Part shown: positions 10,401 through 19,168 of the stretch, piece by piece
How positions within the stretch are numbered: position 1 is the first letter of the stretch
How the letters are laid out: the number at the start of each line of letters is the position of its first letter
From: Halomonas sp. BDJS001
GTDB lineage: Bacteria > Pseudomonadota > Gammaproteobacteria > Pseudomonadales > Halomonadaceae
Assembly: GCF_026104355.1 (NCBI RefSeq)
Contig: NZ_CP110535.1
Location: 868,001 to 932,000 of the forward strand
Length of the DNA: 64,000 nucleotides
Direction: 5' to 3'
Notes under the pieces: model-generated
Seen by the model: only the letters and a program-made list of their open reading frames with translations
Told to the model about the DNA's origin: nothing
Databases searched by the model: none
Program-made: the position numbers and the translations under genes

Positions 10401-10524
10401 TCACGCCGACTGGTTGGAGAGCGGCGATGCGAGCGCCCTTGAGACCTTGCGCGCTTGCTGGCTTAGGGGCGAAGCCGCTGGTTTGCTGATGACAATGCCA
10501 TGCCTGGCTGCCAGTCGGCGCTAG
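7405..10524 (+). CDS. Giant HTH - AAA ATPase - TPR regulator with a degenerate cyclase-like segment
   Basis: The 1039-residue protein starts with an XRE-type helix-turn-helix (about residues 12-75; KQHRKRLGLSQEALAEYC...SIASIKRAESGR). Residues about 105-160 (HFGGSLSEAGVALFGLPRA, then DAQRGLLCA) resemble the later half of class III nucleotide cyclases, but the metal-binding aspartates are absent. The segment LVGRRVELGQL leads into an AAA/STAND ATPase with Walker A GVAGIGKTRLS (about 251-261) and Walker B-like LLVVEDLHWADE (about 373-384). The rest, from about 560, is helical repeat of TPR type. This architecture is that of signal-responsive transcription regulators. ATG 7405 has GAAAGGAAG upstream. 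Its likely targets are the adjacent FAD oxidoreductase and VapA-like gene, which is inference from position only. Confidence 0.85.
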   Translation: MIAPQDGRLRLDRQCLKQHRKRLGLSQEALAEYCFDQRLCVSIASIKRAESGRAVLYRTARHLAEIYGVEVKTLAADAEETIVATSGMDEVESSRMLIQLYTVAADNRALATWVEHFGGSLSEAGVALFGLPRAYRSDAQRGLLCATTLVEQGGAKSVYLQAGHWPTATPPSMKAERSGVWVERGVAVQLAERFVFDDEGGDWLRYCHFRGGAQEARFDLVGRRVELGQLRAILESTQAYQAGHLIYIRGVAGIGKTRLSAEFAEMATAYADHHQAEVLDFGTRADEGPLMQLARSLLRTSDEVVDETYLLARLSSLRLPVDHAMMLRPLLGLVQPEGAQRLYAAMTPQTRSQRLILVLRDILLARSIHRLQLLVVEDLHWADEALLGTLTGLLQETLEAPVIWLFTSRLEQDPLESRLRPQLPELPLTLIELPPLRPQEAEALVASVGTVHSEHAARCVSQAQGNPLFLTQLLLFHPHSSLPASLSNLVQTKLDQLTDLDRRAMCIAAVMGQRFSLALLQEVLGQSDYRPELPQRYSLVRPLEEGSYRFVHDLILQGIYEGIPKVQRDRLHLRLAGLYNDLEPGLRARHLHRARSLEAPSAFLQAVSVEMARYRYEQALELLSQCRAIDYAPKDEYQLVLLQGQVAVATGRIQLAREHFEASRTFAREESQRIAADLWLARVLNMLDALEAEETILDGLLPLAEALDDPLPLAETLYLKGSLYFPRGDFATSRYYHSQALLQARQAGDVRTEIQALSGLGDAHYAEGQMRSTHKLFDHCVTLCRTHGHADLEASNLFMLGTARIYANETGEALSDCFDAAELGKRVGNRRAEVVARLTAAWILISQGDPHQAGEQVSQALTVALGLGSGRFEAFLLESRARIELMTGRQAEARASIERAWQLVEQHKLKAFIGPWVLGTRALLEENSEARLAMLQEGEALLDAGCVGHNGYRFLITAAEVSLLDSRPSAAIHYAQRLSQLMAEEPCAWGEHHRALIKAHADWLESGDASALETLRACWLRGEAAGLLMTMPCLAASRR

Positions 10525-10534
10525 CCGCGTAGTT

Positions 10535-12181
10535 TTACCTTTCCGTTGAGCCAGTGCTCCTCAGTAGCAGGGCAACGAGGTGCGCCGATTGTTCCAGACA
10601 CTGTTCCTGCAGGCCGGCACCGCGAGTCCAGCCACCGGCAAATAGCAGCGGGCATACGTTCTGACGACCTTCAAAGTGTTCCCGGGCGGTGGTTTGGTTA
10701 TAACACTCTATTTCCGCTTGAGCCTCAAGGCAGTTGGCATCCAGCACGTTGTGCTTGAACAGAGTCCAGGCCTTGGCCTCCAGTGCGTTGTCCAATGGTG
10801 GCAACTGCTTCCGGTAGCCTGCTTCTCTAGGAGAGGGGGTCGCCAGCGCTGTCGGTTCGTTAAGGGGGGAAGGGCGTCGGTCGAGCATCTCGCTACGAGG
10901 AATCTGGTTGAGGTCATCTACCAGCGAAACGAAGAACTGCGGCAGGCCCGACTGATTGTATTCCGGGTTCTCCGCATCATTCTGGTGGCGGTTCGCTACA
11001 TAGTCGATACGGTAGGGGAAGAAGGTGTCTTCGGGGTTACGTACTTCAATGTTGTAGGTGCGCCACAGGTTGCGATTCGGTGGCATGCGAACGGCAGCGG
11101 TGTGACAGACGCTATAGCTGCGTGTGTAACGAACCTTGCCAAGGATATGCTGCAGGCTACGTTGAGTGTCGGACAGGCCGTCACCGAATGTCAGCATCGG
11201 TAACGCATCTTCTGCATGGGTGGCCATGATTAGGAGGTCGGCCTCCCAATAGCGCTCATTGGTAGCGCTACGCTCGTTCAGCACCACACCTTGTGGCGAG
11301 AGATTGGCCTCAACGTCAATGCCGCGCAGGATTTTGACCCGGGGGCCAGTCGCCTTGGGGGTGGAAATATGGGCAGCCAGGGCTTCCAGCCAGTGTTGGG
11401 AGCCGTGCTGGAAGTAGCGTCGATCTGGGGGCGAGCCTCCCTCCTGAATGCGGTAATACTCAAAGGGCGCCTGGAGCGGCATTCCCCCCGGGCCCCGGTC
11501 ATCAGCGAAGTACATTGCTGAAATGCGGGGGTAGTAGATAGTGCGGCGTATGCGCTCCAGTCGGGCAGGCAGTGCAGGATCCTGCCAGTCGATGGTGATT
11601 TTCAAATGATCCGCCGCGGCTGCCAGCATCTCGGCGGGCGTGGCAATGCAGCTGTCGAAAAAGTCATCTACCGTATAACGCGGCATAATGCGTCGACTTT
11701 CCACCAAGTCGATCGCGCTCTGGTGCACTACGTCGATCAGCGGCGCTAGATTGCCTCCCTCTACCCGGCTTAGCTCGTGGGCTGGGTCGCTCACGCCGCG
11801 AACCAAGTCGCTGTCATCGGTTAGAGCAATTGTCCCGTCACGGTTGAAATAGCTCTCAGTATTCTCTAACGGCTTCATGCGCTCTAGCTCGCCGATCTCG
11901 CTTAGAACGGCACGAAGGTGATGATAGGTGGCCAAGTTAACATCATTAACCCCAAGGTCGGCCCAGCGCCGATAAGGCAATTCGGGCCTTCCCGGTTGAC
12001 GACGACTCCCCAGGTCGACCCACACCGTCTCTGCGTTGCCGCCTAGAGTGGCCTTGCGCTCAAAGATGGTGACCTCTATCTGCTGGGTCGCCCGACTGCC
12101 GAACTTCTGTAGATAATAGGCTAGTGATAGGCCGGAGACGCCACCGCCAATAATGGCGATCCGAAGTGGTTTAGTGTCCAT
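10535..12181 (-). CDS. FAD-dependent amine-oxidase-like oxidoreductase
   Basis: The start ATG at 12181 places the dinucleotide-binding motif IAIIGGGVSGLSLAYYL right at the N-terminus and has AAGGAA eight bases upstream; an in-frame extension to 12421 lacks any family features. A second FAD motif, FERKATLGGNAETVW, follows. The C-terminus LLFAGGWTRGAGLQEQCLEQ is the usual flavin-binding end of amine oxidase/desaturase-type proteins. At about 549 residues it belongs with NAD/FAD-binding proteins of the COG2907 type, whose substrates are mostly unknown. It converges with the giant regulator gene (10 bases apart) and diverges from the VapA-like gene across 239 bases, suggesting shared control. Confidence 0.8.
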   Translation of the reverse strand: MDTKPLRIAIIGGGVSGLSLAYYLQKFGSRATQQIEVTIFERKATLGGNAETVWVDLGSRRQPGRPELPYRRWADLGVNDVNLATYHHLRAVLSEIGELERMKPLENTESYFNRDGTIALTDDSDLVRGVSDPAHELSRVEGGNLAPLIDVVHQSAIDLVESRRIMPRYTVDDFFDSCIATPAEMLAAAADHLKITIDWQDPALPARLERIRRTIYYPRISAMYFADDRGPGGMPLQAPFEYYRIQEGGSPPDRRYFQHGSQHWLEALAAHISTPKATGPRVKILRGIDVEANLSPQGVVLNERSATNERYWEADLLIMATHAEDALPMLTFGDGLSDTQRSLQHILGKVRYTRSYSVCHTAAVRMPPNRNLWRTYNIEVRNPEDTFFPYRIDYVANRHQNDAENPEYNQSGLPQFFVSLVDDLNQIPRSEMLDRRPSPLNEPTALATPSPREAGYRKQLPPLDNALEAKAWTLFKHNVLDANCLEAQAEIECYNQTTAREHFEGRQNVCPLLFAGGWTRGAGLQEQCLEQSAHLVALLLRSTGSTER

Positions 12182-12420
12182 GGCAGTGTTCCTTATGCAG
12201 TTGTTTGCTCTAGAATCTTTCAAGAGCACGTCGCTGCCAAGTACACGAGAGAAGCTGATACTAAAGTGATCCGTTGTGCTTCGGACAGACGTTTGTGCTT
12301 TCACTGTGATACCGAGCTGATGCTGTGGGTACGCGATTTCTAAGCTGAAATGCTTAGGGCAAGTAAGCCGCGGTCGATTGATGACCGCGATTCCACAGTA
12401 TCCACACGAGGTATCTACCA

Positions 12421-12858
12421 ATGAATGCTCCTCAAATCATTGATAAACAACTGATCGCCCACGACTTTCGTGTTGCCATGCATGACAAGCTCGAACCAGA
12501 ACACATTGAAGGCGTCGCTGAGGCATTGGTGAGTTCCACGAAGTCCTATCCTGCTACCGGTAGCGTGGCCAGTCTGATTTTCTATCTCAAGTTCCAGGTC
12601 AATATCACCGATGGCAAGTCTTTTAACGGCGATGCCGGAGGCGCTTCCTCCCCCGGAGGCGGTGCCCTATTTGGGGATGTCTATACCGACGACCTGGATC
12701 GGCTCTATCGCGATACGGTAAGTTTCGAGTTTCAGGGCACGCCGGTTTATTTGAGCATCCTGTTTTTCGACAGCCACAGTAACCTATTGGGACACTTCCA
12801 GTCGGGAGCCGTATCTACCGTGATCGGTGTTGGTGGAGGTAAAGGTAGTTGGGACTGA
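12421..12858 (+). CDS. VapA-like beta-barrel domain protein (R. equi virulence-associated protein family)
   Basis: The 145-residue protein has no signal peptide. Its last 85 residues match the conserved core of the Rhodococcus equi Vap proteins as I recall it: GDAGGASSPGGGALFG, YTDDLDRLYRDTVSFEF, LFFDSHSNLLGHFQ, then SGAVSTVIGVGGGKGSW. That core is a glycine-rich, eight-stranded closed beta-barrel, and in R. equi VapA acts on phagosome maturation. The N-terminal 55 residues (IDKQLIAHDFRVAMHDKL...) are helical and unrelated to the Vap secretion signal. It diverges from the FAD oxidoreductase and is followed by a very strong terminator, so it is monocistronic. Its role in a gammaproteobacterium is unknown. 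Confidence 0.7.
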   Translation: MNAPQIIDKQLIAHDFRVAMHDKLEPEHIEGVAEALVSSTKSYPATGSVASLIFYLKFQVNITDGKSFNGDAGGASSPGGGALFGDVYTDDLDRLYRDTVSFEFQGTPVYLSILFFDSHSNLLGHFQSGAVSTVIGVGGGKGSWD

Positions 12859-12882
12859 GACATGCTTTTGTCTGCGAACGCC

Positions 12883-12903
12883 GGGGGTGCCATTGGCACC
12901 CCC
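12883..12903 (+). terminator. Strong terminator after the VapA-like gene
   Basis: A perfect nine-pair hairpin, GGGGGTGCC / GGCACCCCC, with an ATT loop, 24 bases after the stop and followed by ATTTACT. The T tract is weak but the stem is very stable. Confidence 0.7.
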
Positions 12904-12935
12904 ATTTACTATGAGTAGGCCATCCTGCGCCTATT

Positions 12936-13259
12936 TCACGCCGTTACCCAGCGCCTAGCGATCTCCTCATTTTTGTTGACTCCAATACCTTGATCAAGGA
13001 TGCCTTGGACAATGTGTTTGACGTCGTCTAGTGAGTGCATCACGTAGGTGCCGTACTGAAACTCATTGAACTCTGGAATCTCTTCCATACGATTAACCGC
13101 CATTACATCGCACATGGCCGCGAGCCACGCTTCACCGACGCGCTCTTCCGTTGGGCTGCCCAATAGGCTCATATAAAACCCGGTGCGGCAGCCCATGGGC
13201 GAAATATCAATAATTTCGACGCCGTCGCTATTCAAGTGATTGCGCATAAAGCCTGCAAA
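12936..13259 (-). pseudogene. luxS: luxS (S-ribosylhomocysteine lyase) remnant lacking its N-terminal third
   Basis: The reading frame from FAGFMRNHL to the stop is clearly Lux[20 protein letters not shown], then [24 protein letters not shown] and GVNKNEE. The catalytic cysteine (MGCRTGF) remains. Homology starts abruptly at FAGFM; the preceding about 60 residues, including the HTLEH zinc ligands, are gone and replaced by unrelated sequence that reaches an in-frame stop near 13305. The only in-frame ATG is the internal one at 13247. Without the HxxEH site the enzyme cannot bind its metal, so AI-2 synthesis from this copy is not expected. The C-terminal ARRWVTA also differs from the usual end. 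Confidence 0.82.
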
Positions 13260-13352
13260 ACACGTGAATGCCCCATCCCATCGTGGAAATAAGAGGGGGA
13301 TTGTTTAGGTGCTCAGGCGCGTCGGGGGAAAAGATGGATGCGAAGGGGCTAA

Positions 13353-13871
13353 TTAAACTTGGCCTCCTTGTTCGGGCGCTGGCTCGATGATGATTTCGTG
13401 CTTCCGCCGCTCATTTTCCAGTGCTGCCAAGGCAATTTGGTAACAATCTTCGATGTGGCGGTTGCCCATGTACTTCATCGCGCTGAAGCTAATACCCCCT
13501 GCGACGGCACTACCTACAAAAGGAACGAACTTAGCCACACCTTTGGACGCTACTTTGACGCCCATCTTGCTTAAAAGCATGACGATAAGTTTTTTCGTGA
13601 TGTATTTACCGGCCATTTTGCTGCCGGTATTGGATATCACCGTCATAACAAATAGCTTGGACTCTGTATCCAGGCTCTCGATCTGTTCAGGCGTTAACCC
13701 AAACTTTTCATTAATTTTGGGAATTAACCGCATCAAAATGGCCACGTCTGAGCCAATATCTAAGCCCGGTATGGGTATAACCGCAGTGCCAGCAGAGAGG
13801 CTTGAGCTTTTCGTTACCATCGAACGGCATGACTGTTTAATGGCTTCGAGTTCTTCTATTGATTCAATCAT
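13353..13871 (-). CDS. Membrane-associated DUF697/EcsC-like protein
   Basis: This 172-residue protein has two glycine-rich hydrophobic segments, AGTAVIPIPGLDIGSDVAIL (about residues 28-47) and GVAKFVPFVGSAVAGGISFSAM (about 117-138). The pattern 'IPIPGLDIGSDV...KFGL' and 'VPFVGSAV.GGISF' is that of DUF697/EcsC-type domains found with GTPases and in stress-related membrane proteins; the molecular role is unknown. The start at 13871 is preceded by AAAGGATC. The C-terminus is charged and cytoplasmic in character. No partner GTPase is adjacent. Confidence 0.6.
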   Translation of the reverse strand: MIESIEELEAIKQSCRSMVTKSSSLSAGTAVIPIPGLDIGSDVAILMRLIPKINEKFGLTPEQIESLDTESKLFVMTVISNTGSKMAGKYITKKLIVMLLSKMGVKVASKGVAKFVPFVGSAVAGGISFSAMKYMGNRHIEDCYQIALAALENERRKHEIIIEPAPEQGGQV

Positions 13872-14056
13872 AATGAGATCCTTTCATTTGCTGCCTAATT
13901 GATCCAGTCCCGGCTGTACCACGTCCTGGTTAACTTCCTTCTAACATTACTGACCGCTCTTCGACGTTATTCGAGAGTAGCCTGTAGTAAAGTCGTCGGC
14001 GAAGATAAAAGTGTCAAACGGTATTTGGGAAGGCGCAACTGAAGCGGGAGGCTTGA

Positions 14057-15007
<951 letters not shown>

Positions 15008-15386
15008 GTTAATATATACGGCAGAGAGCACTAATGGGATCGAAGCTAAGAGTGGGTCAGCTGGTTTAGTGAACTGCTCAGTTTTCTTTAGACGATTCAT
15101 GCAAGGCAATGTCGGGTGTGAAGCTCATAAAAAACCTAGAGATGGGAGTTTGAATATTGTTTTGGATGATTTTTCAGATGCCCTGAATGCTTTTATTAAG
15201 TTTATAGGTATATTTTTTTAAGCCATTTATTGAAAATAAAGTTAAATTAATTCAAGATGGAGCCCCTTTCGAAAGATGCTAGCTTAATCTCTGGTCGCAG
15301 CTTGGCTCGGCCACTCTTCTTTTGAATGTATTATAAGTCGCTCAATATTACGCTTTATATGAACTTGAACCATAGGAGATCTGCTG
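15008..15386. other. AT-rich intergenic stretch
   Basis: No coding sequence with recognisable features was found between the iminopeptidase and the secreted protein. The A+T content rises strongly from about 15140 to 15260 and again around 15325-15370, just before the next gene, where its promoter must lie. Confidence 0.6.
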
Positions 15387-16331
15387 ATGAATTCAGCAAA
15401 AAAACGGCCAGCTGCTTCATTCTTTCATTTTGGTTGTCGTAGTTCCCTGCTGCTATTCCTTACTGCTATCATATTGCCGCTTTCGGCGCATGCCACCGAA
15501 TGCGGTTGGCTGGAAACGAATCAGCTTGACCAAGCTTTTCCACAGTATGCACCGTGGCATGTCATGACTGGTGGACAAATTGGAAGCTGCCGGTTCCTCA
15601 GCCGCAGTGATCGCGCTCCAAACGTGTTTACCGCCAACCAGATGATCCATGAATCCGAACAAGCAGCTGCCGACTTCATTGCTACTCTACGACCAGAAAT
15701 GGCGGCTTCATATGATGTGATGGATGCACCGGCTATCGGTGTCCAGGGCTTTCACTATCTGCCCACTGAGCGCGCCAGCGAAGCAGCTAGCCGAAACGTG
15801 GGGTTCGCCGGCCATAAAGGTCGGGTCACTGCTTTGGGCAACTTGGCTCTGCAAGATGCGGTTTCTTCACAGGCTCGCGAAGCCGGAGATTCTCTGATCC
15901 AGGCCGCGCTGGCCGTTGCCGATAATCCTGAAATACTGGCAGCCGCCTCAGATTGTCGTTGGTTTAATGACCCGTTGCTTAACCGCATGCTACCAGCCGG
16001 TGATGTCACACAGAATGTTATGGGGGAAAACAGTTGCTTTGCCACTGACTCTGACAATGCCCTTCTGACTGTTTCTATCCAGCCCGCCTCTGAAGCGTTC
16101 CAACACCCCTCTACTGATGATTGTACAATCGAGAAACTTGACCAATTAGGTGATCATGCAAGCTTGAGCTACTCATGTAGTAGCGGTCAACCTAGGGCCA
16201 ACGTCCAACTGACCATCGGAAATTACATGATCAACTATGACCTAATACCCAAGCAAGAGCCCAGTCTGGAACAACGGCAAGCTTTGGTCGAACTCGCCGA
16301 TTGGGCGCAACAGTCCAACAGTAGGCGCTGA
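15387..16331 (+). CDS. Secreted protein of unknown function with two related halves
   Basis: The 314-residue product opens with a basic N-terminus and a hydrophobic stretch (SSLLLFLTAIILPLSAHA), a Sec signal peptide cleaved near residue 36. The mature part shows an internal repeat: CGWLETNQLDQAFPQYAPW...GSCRFLS near the start and CRWFNDPLLNRMLPAGDV...NSCFATD in the middle. Each has a C-W pair, a run of small/acidic residues and a later C, suggesting two disulphide-bonded domains. The stretch before the second half is alanine-rich helix. AGGAG upstream supports ATG 15387. I do not recognise the family. It is probably periplasmic. Confidence 0.7.
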   Translation: MNSAKKRPAASFFHFGCRSSLLLFLTAIILPLSAHATECGWLETNQLDQAFPQYAPWHVMTGGQIGSCRFLSRSDRAPNVFTANQMIHESEQAAADFIATLRPEMAASYDVMDAPAIGVQGFHYLPTERASEAASRNVGFAGHKGRVTALGNLALQDAVSSQAREAGDSLIQAALAVADNPEILAAASDCRWFNDPLLNRMLPAGDVTQNVMGENSCFATDSDNALLTVSIQPASEAFQHPSTDDCTIEKLDQLGDHASLSYSCSSGQPRANVQLTIGNYMINYDLIPKQEPSLEQRQALVELADWAQQSNSRR

Positions 16332-16371
16332 TCAAAAAAACGAGTCTTAGGCTATCAAGAGAGATTCACAA

Positions 16372-16866
16372 TCAGGGGGCGCTTTGGGTGCTTTGTTTAA
16401 TCCAACCACTGCCAGGGCGGTGCGTCCAGCCACCCCTGGCCCAGGATGGTCGTCTCGCCAAACGCTTTATCTCGGGATCGAACTGAAACATGGACGGATC
16501 CCCGTGGCCCGCAAACCCCTGAGGTGCTGGCATCCCCAATGAAATGGCGTAACCAAACTCCTCACCAACAAACCCCAGCCCAAGACGGGTATTGCTTTTC
16601 CTGGCGGTGCCCTCAATGGGGGCAGATCCATCCCTAATGCTGTTGGTGAGCTTTTCCGGGCCCGCCCAGAAGGTGTAATCAAGCCCGCCTTCCTGAGCAA
16701 TTGACGCGATCAGGTTGCCTTTGGCGGTGTCTGCCAGTAACCGCAGCGATTTGTACAGATTGGATTTGCCACACCCGTTTGGCCCGGTCACCACATTGAG
16801 GCCCGACAGAGGAGAGACAACGTTTTTCAGACTCCGGTAGTTGAAAACGGCAAAGGCGTTGATCAT
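16372..16866 (-). pseudogene. N-terminal fragment of a COG4637-type AAA ATPase
   Basis: The frame begins like RecF/SMC-related ATPases (INAFAVFNYRSLKN), has Walker A GPNGCGKSNLYKSLRLL (about residues 28-44) and the family core GLGFVGEEFGYAISLG...FDPEIKR. Members are about 370-390 residues and carry the ABC signature and Walker B in the second half. Here the sequence leaves the family after EIKRLA and stops at residue 164, so the catalytic half is missing and the protein should be non-functional. The remainder does not appear in the adjacent sequence. Confidence 0.65.
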
Positions 16867-17485
16867 AAGCTCTAAGTGGTTGAGGGCGAGCCGCTTCGAG
16901 CAGCTTGAAGATGTCAGTTTAACCTTCAGTACACCCCGTATGGAAAGATCACTATTGTCCGCGAGGTGGTGGACAGTGGCTCATCAATAAAATTGCGTAT
17001 CGAATCGATGGCGCGCCTAACCTGCGGATATTTGCCTTCTTCCCATACGAATTTTCTGAAGAGAGTGTTTTTAAGGGGTTACTTCTTCTCATTAGGTCAG
17101 GTTGAAAAATATATGACGACTAATGCCCCTCCGCCTGCAACTCCCATGATATTGGTGAACTCTACTATCTCATTCTCGATATCACTCAGTAGTCAAGCAG
17201 TCGTACTTTTTGATTTTATTTTGGAGAAAATTAAGGAGTTAGTGCTAGCTTCAGTGCTGAAAACGGCAATGACGTTTTCAACTGTTTCTGTAGTAAGAGA
17301 GATCATGGGTAAAGCTAAAAAACAGTTAACCTTATTATCATGCGTAACGCAAAACGCTGTGCATGACTTAACGTCCACGGCGTTTCCGGTAGCCAAACAT
17401 TTGGCATAACACCTTACCTTTTAATGATCGGGCAGGCTGTGCGGTGTATAACGAGTTGCACTATTATTCCAAGTATTGCAATCAT
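16867..17485. other. Low-GC intergenic region without a credible gene
   Basis: Base composition drops well below that of the neighbours between about 17040 and 17470. An open frame on the plus strand (16966-17409) and a short one on the minus strand (17193-17396) have no recognisable features. The minus strand also contains short membrane-like pieces (near 17115-17160) interrupted by stops. It could be decayed foreign DNA. Confidence 0.5.
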
Positions 17486-17911
17486 TTAGCTGTTTAAGGC
17501 AAACCCCGGCAGCACTGCCTCGGCCTCGATAGCGATTAGCCACTCCGGTTCGGCAAGACCGTACACTATTAACCAGGTGGCCGCGGGTGGTGCGATAGGG
17601 AATCGGTGCTTCAACGCCTCCATCACCACCTGCTGTTCATACCGCACGGATTCAGCTAAGTAGATTCGTAGCATTACCACCCGCGTGAGATCGCCCCCAA
17701 GACTTGTTAGTAACCGTTCGACATTGCCAAGTGCTGCCTGGGTTTGCTCGGGCAAATCTGGGCCGGCTAAATGACCCTCGGTGTCGACGCCCACCTGGCT
17801 AGACATCAGCACCCGGGTGCCACCTTGTACCAAAACAGCCTGACTGTGCCCTTCAGCGAGGGTGTCTGGCAGGTTGGGCGGATTTAGGGGCTTGCGCCTT
17901 AATATTTGCAT
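17486..17911 (-). CDS. RidA/YjgF family protein
   Basis: The start at ATG 17911 is preceded by GAGGTG. The 141-residue protein has the RidA layout: SSQVGVDTEGHLAGPDLPEQTQAALGNVERLL, RVVMLRIYL and a C-terminal LIAIEAEAVLPG. RidA proteins hydrolyse reactive enamine/imine intermediates. The usual substrate-binding arginine near the position 'R.A.V.V..L' is replaced here (AATWLIVYGL), as in RidA subfamilies not shown to deaminate, so activity is uncertain. Confidence 0.85.
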   Translation of the reverse strand: MQILRRKPLNPPNLPDTLAEGHSQAVLVQGGTRVLMSSQVGVDTEGHLAGPDLPEQTQAALGNVERLLTSLGGDLTRVVMLRIYLAESVRYEQQVVMEALKHRFPIAPPAATWLIVYGLAEPEWLIAIEAEAVLPGFALNS

Positions 17912-17953
17912 GACCACCTCATTGGTAAGTTGCGTACGATGACGATCCCTCTA

Positions 17954-18495
17954 TTAACTGTGCTGAATACGGTGCTGACTGTTTTTATGGGGGCTGTTTT
18001 CACGGGCGCTGTCGTTTCCGTTACTGTTTTTAAGGACACCGTTTTCTCTGCATAGCGTCATGGTCAAGCCGGGATGGGCGTTATGGGCGGTCAACGTCCA
18101 ACCGTGTGCCAAAGCGATTTCCTGGCAGATGGCCAGCCCCAAACCAGCGCCGTGGTCGCGCCGATGGGCACCTCGCCAAAAACGCGAGAACAGCAGGGAT
18201 AGCTGTTCTGGCTCGACGCTAGGCCCCCGGTCTAGCACGGTAATCGTATTTCCCTGGATCTCCATGCTGACGAGAGTCTGCTCAGGGGCATGCTGGATAG
18301 CGTTCTCCAGCAAATTCTTGAGCAGGGTGAAACACGCACCGCGATCAGCCTTCCATGTCACTTCTTGATTCGCGGAAAGTACTGTTAAATGCACGTCGGC
18401 CGAACCGTTGCGGCAATTACCAGCAGTGTGATACTCAGCACCATGCCCGCCACATAGGCTAATAGCACTTTCAGCCTCAGGCTATTTAGCGTCAT
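17954..18495 (-). pseudogene. Histidine kinase with its middle deleted
   Basis: The kinase begins at ATG 18495, overlapping the end of the response regulator gene, and reads MTLNSLRLKVLLAYVAGMVL, a normal first transmembrane helix, then stops at 18385. In another frame, from about 18415 onward, the ATPase domain is present: LLKNLLENAIQHAPE (N box), VLDRGPSV (G1), FSRFWRG (F box) and GAGLGLAIC (G2). The periplasmic sensor, second helix and HATPase-preceding dimerisation domain with the phosphorylated histidine are missing, roughly 200 or more codons, and the join is out of frame. Signalling by this kinase cannot occur. Confidence 0.85.
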
Positions 18496-19168
18496 CCGCT
18501 TGACGAAGCGCATACCCCATCCCCCTGACGTTGGCAATTCGCTGGCGCGAGCCGATAGCCAGCAGCTTACGGCGTAAACGGTGCAGGGCGACATCCAGTG
18601 CATTCGGTGTTACTGCCTCACTTAGCCCCCAGGCCGCCGCCTCCAGCGCGCTGCGGCGGACTACTTCATCGTGCTTGTAGAGGAGTAGTTGCATAATATG
18701 CAGCTCCGCCGGGGCAAGAGTAATGCTCTTGTCTCCGCTAAACAGGACGCCGCTTTCCGTATGCAGTCTCAGGTCGCCGTGAATGGGGTCGATTGAGTGG
18801 AATTCCGCAGGGCGGCGTAGCAAAGCACGGACTCGTGCCACCATCTCATCCATGGCAAACGGCTTGGGAAGATAGTCGTCGGCACCGGCTTCGAGGCCTT
18901 CTAGCCTGTCATGCAGCGCATCGCGTGCCGTTAACACCAGACAGGGCACGCTAAGGCCCGCGTTGCGCAACTTCTTGAGCAATAGCAGCCCATCACCATC
19001 CGGCAAGCCGCGATCGAGCACCAGTGCTTGATAGGATATTTGCTGAATGGCAGCCCACGCTAGGTCAATGCGATCAACCATATCAACGGCGATGCCAGCG
19101 TTCACTAGCCCTTGGTGCATTAGCTGGGCTAGGCGGTCATGATCCTCAATCAGCAGTACTCGGCTCAT
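18482..19168 (-). CDS. OmpR/PhoB-family response regulator
   Basis: The 228-residue protein has an N-terminal receiver domain with the acidic pocket (LIEDHDR, residues 6-12), phosphoacceptor in LVLDRGLPDGDG (about 50-61), switch T in LVLTAR and conserved lysine in DYLPKPF. The C-terminal winged helix ends VTPNALDVALHRLRRKL...VRGMGYAL. It resembles QseB/PmrA-type regulators. The start ATG overlaps the mipA stop (TAATG), implying translational coupling. Its dedicated kinase, encoded immediately after, is destroyed. It may now be unphosphorylated or served by another kinase. Possible binding boxes are seen upstream of mipA. Confidence 0.92.
   Translation of the reverse strand: MSRVLLIEDHDRLAQLMHQGLVNAGIAVDMVDRIDLAWAAIQQISYQALVLDRGLPDGDGLLLLKKLRNAGLSVPCLVLTARDALHDRLEGLEAGADDYLPKPFAMDEMVARVRALLRRPAEFHSIDPIHGDLRLHTESGVLFSGDKSITLAPAELHIMQLLLYKHDEVVRRSALEAAAWGLSEAVTPNALDVALHRLRRKLLAIGSRQRIANVRGMGYALRQADDAK

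Noticed and set aside
10676..11203. A 175-codon open frame on the plus strand
   Set aside because: It lies wholly inside the FAD oxidoreductase gene on the opposite strand and has no domain.
16966..17409. A 147-codon open frame in low-GC DNA
   Set aside because: No domain, no ribosome site of note, composition unlike coding sequence around it.
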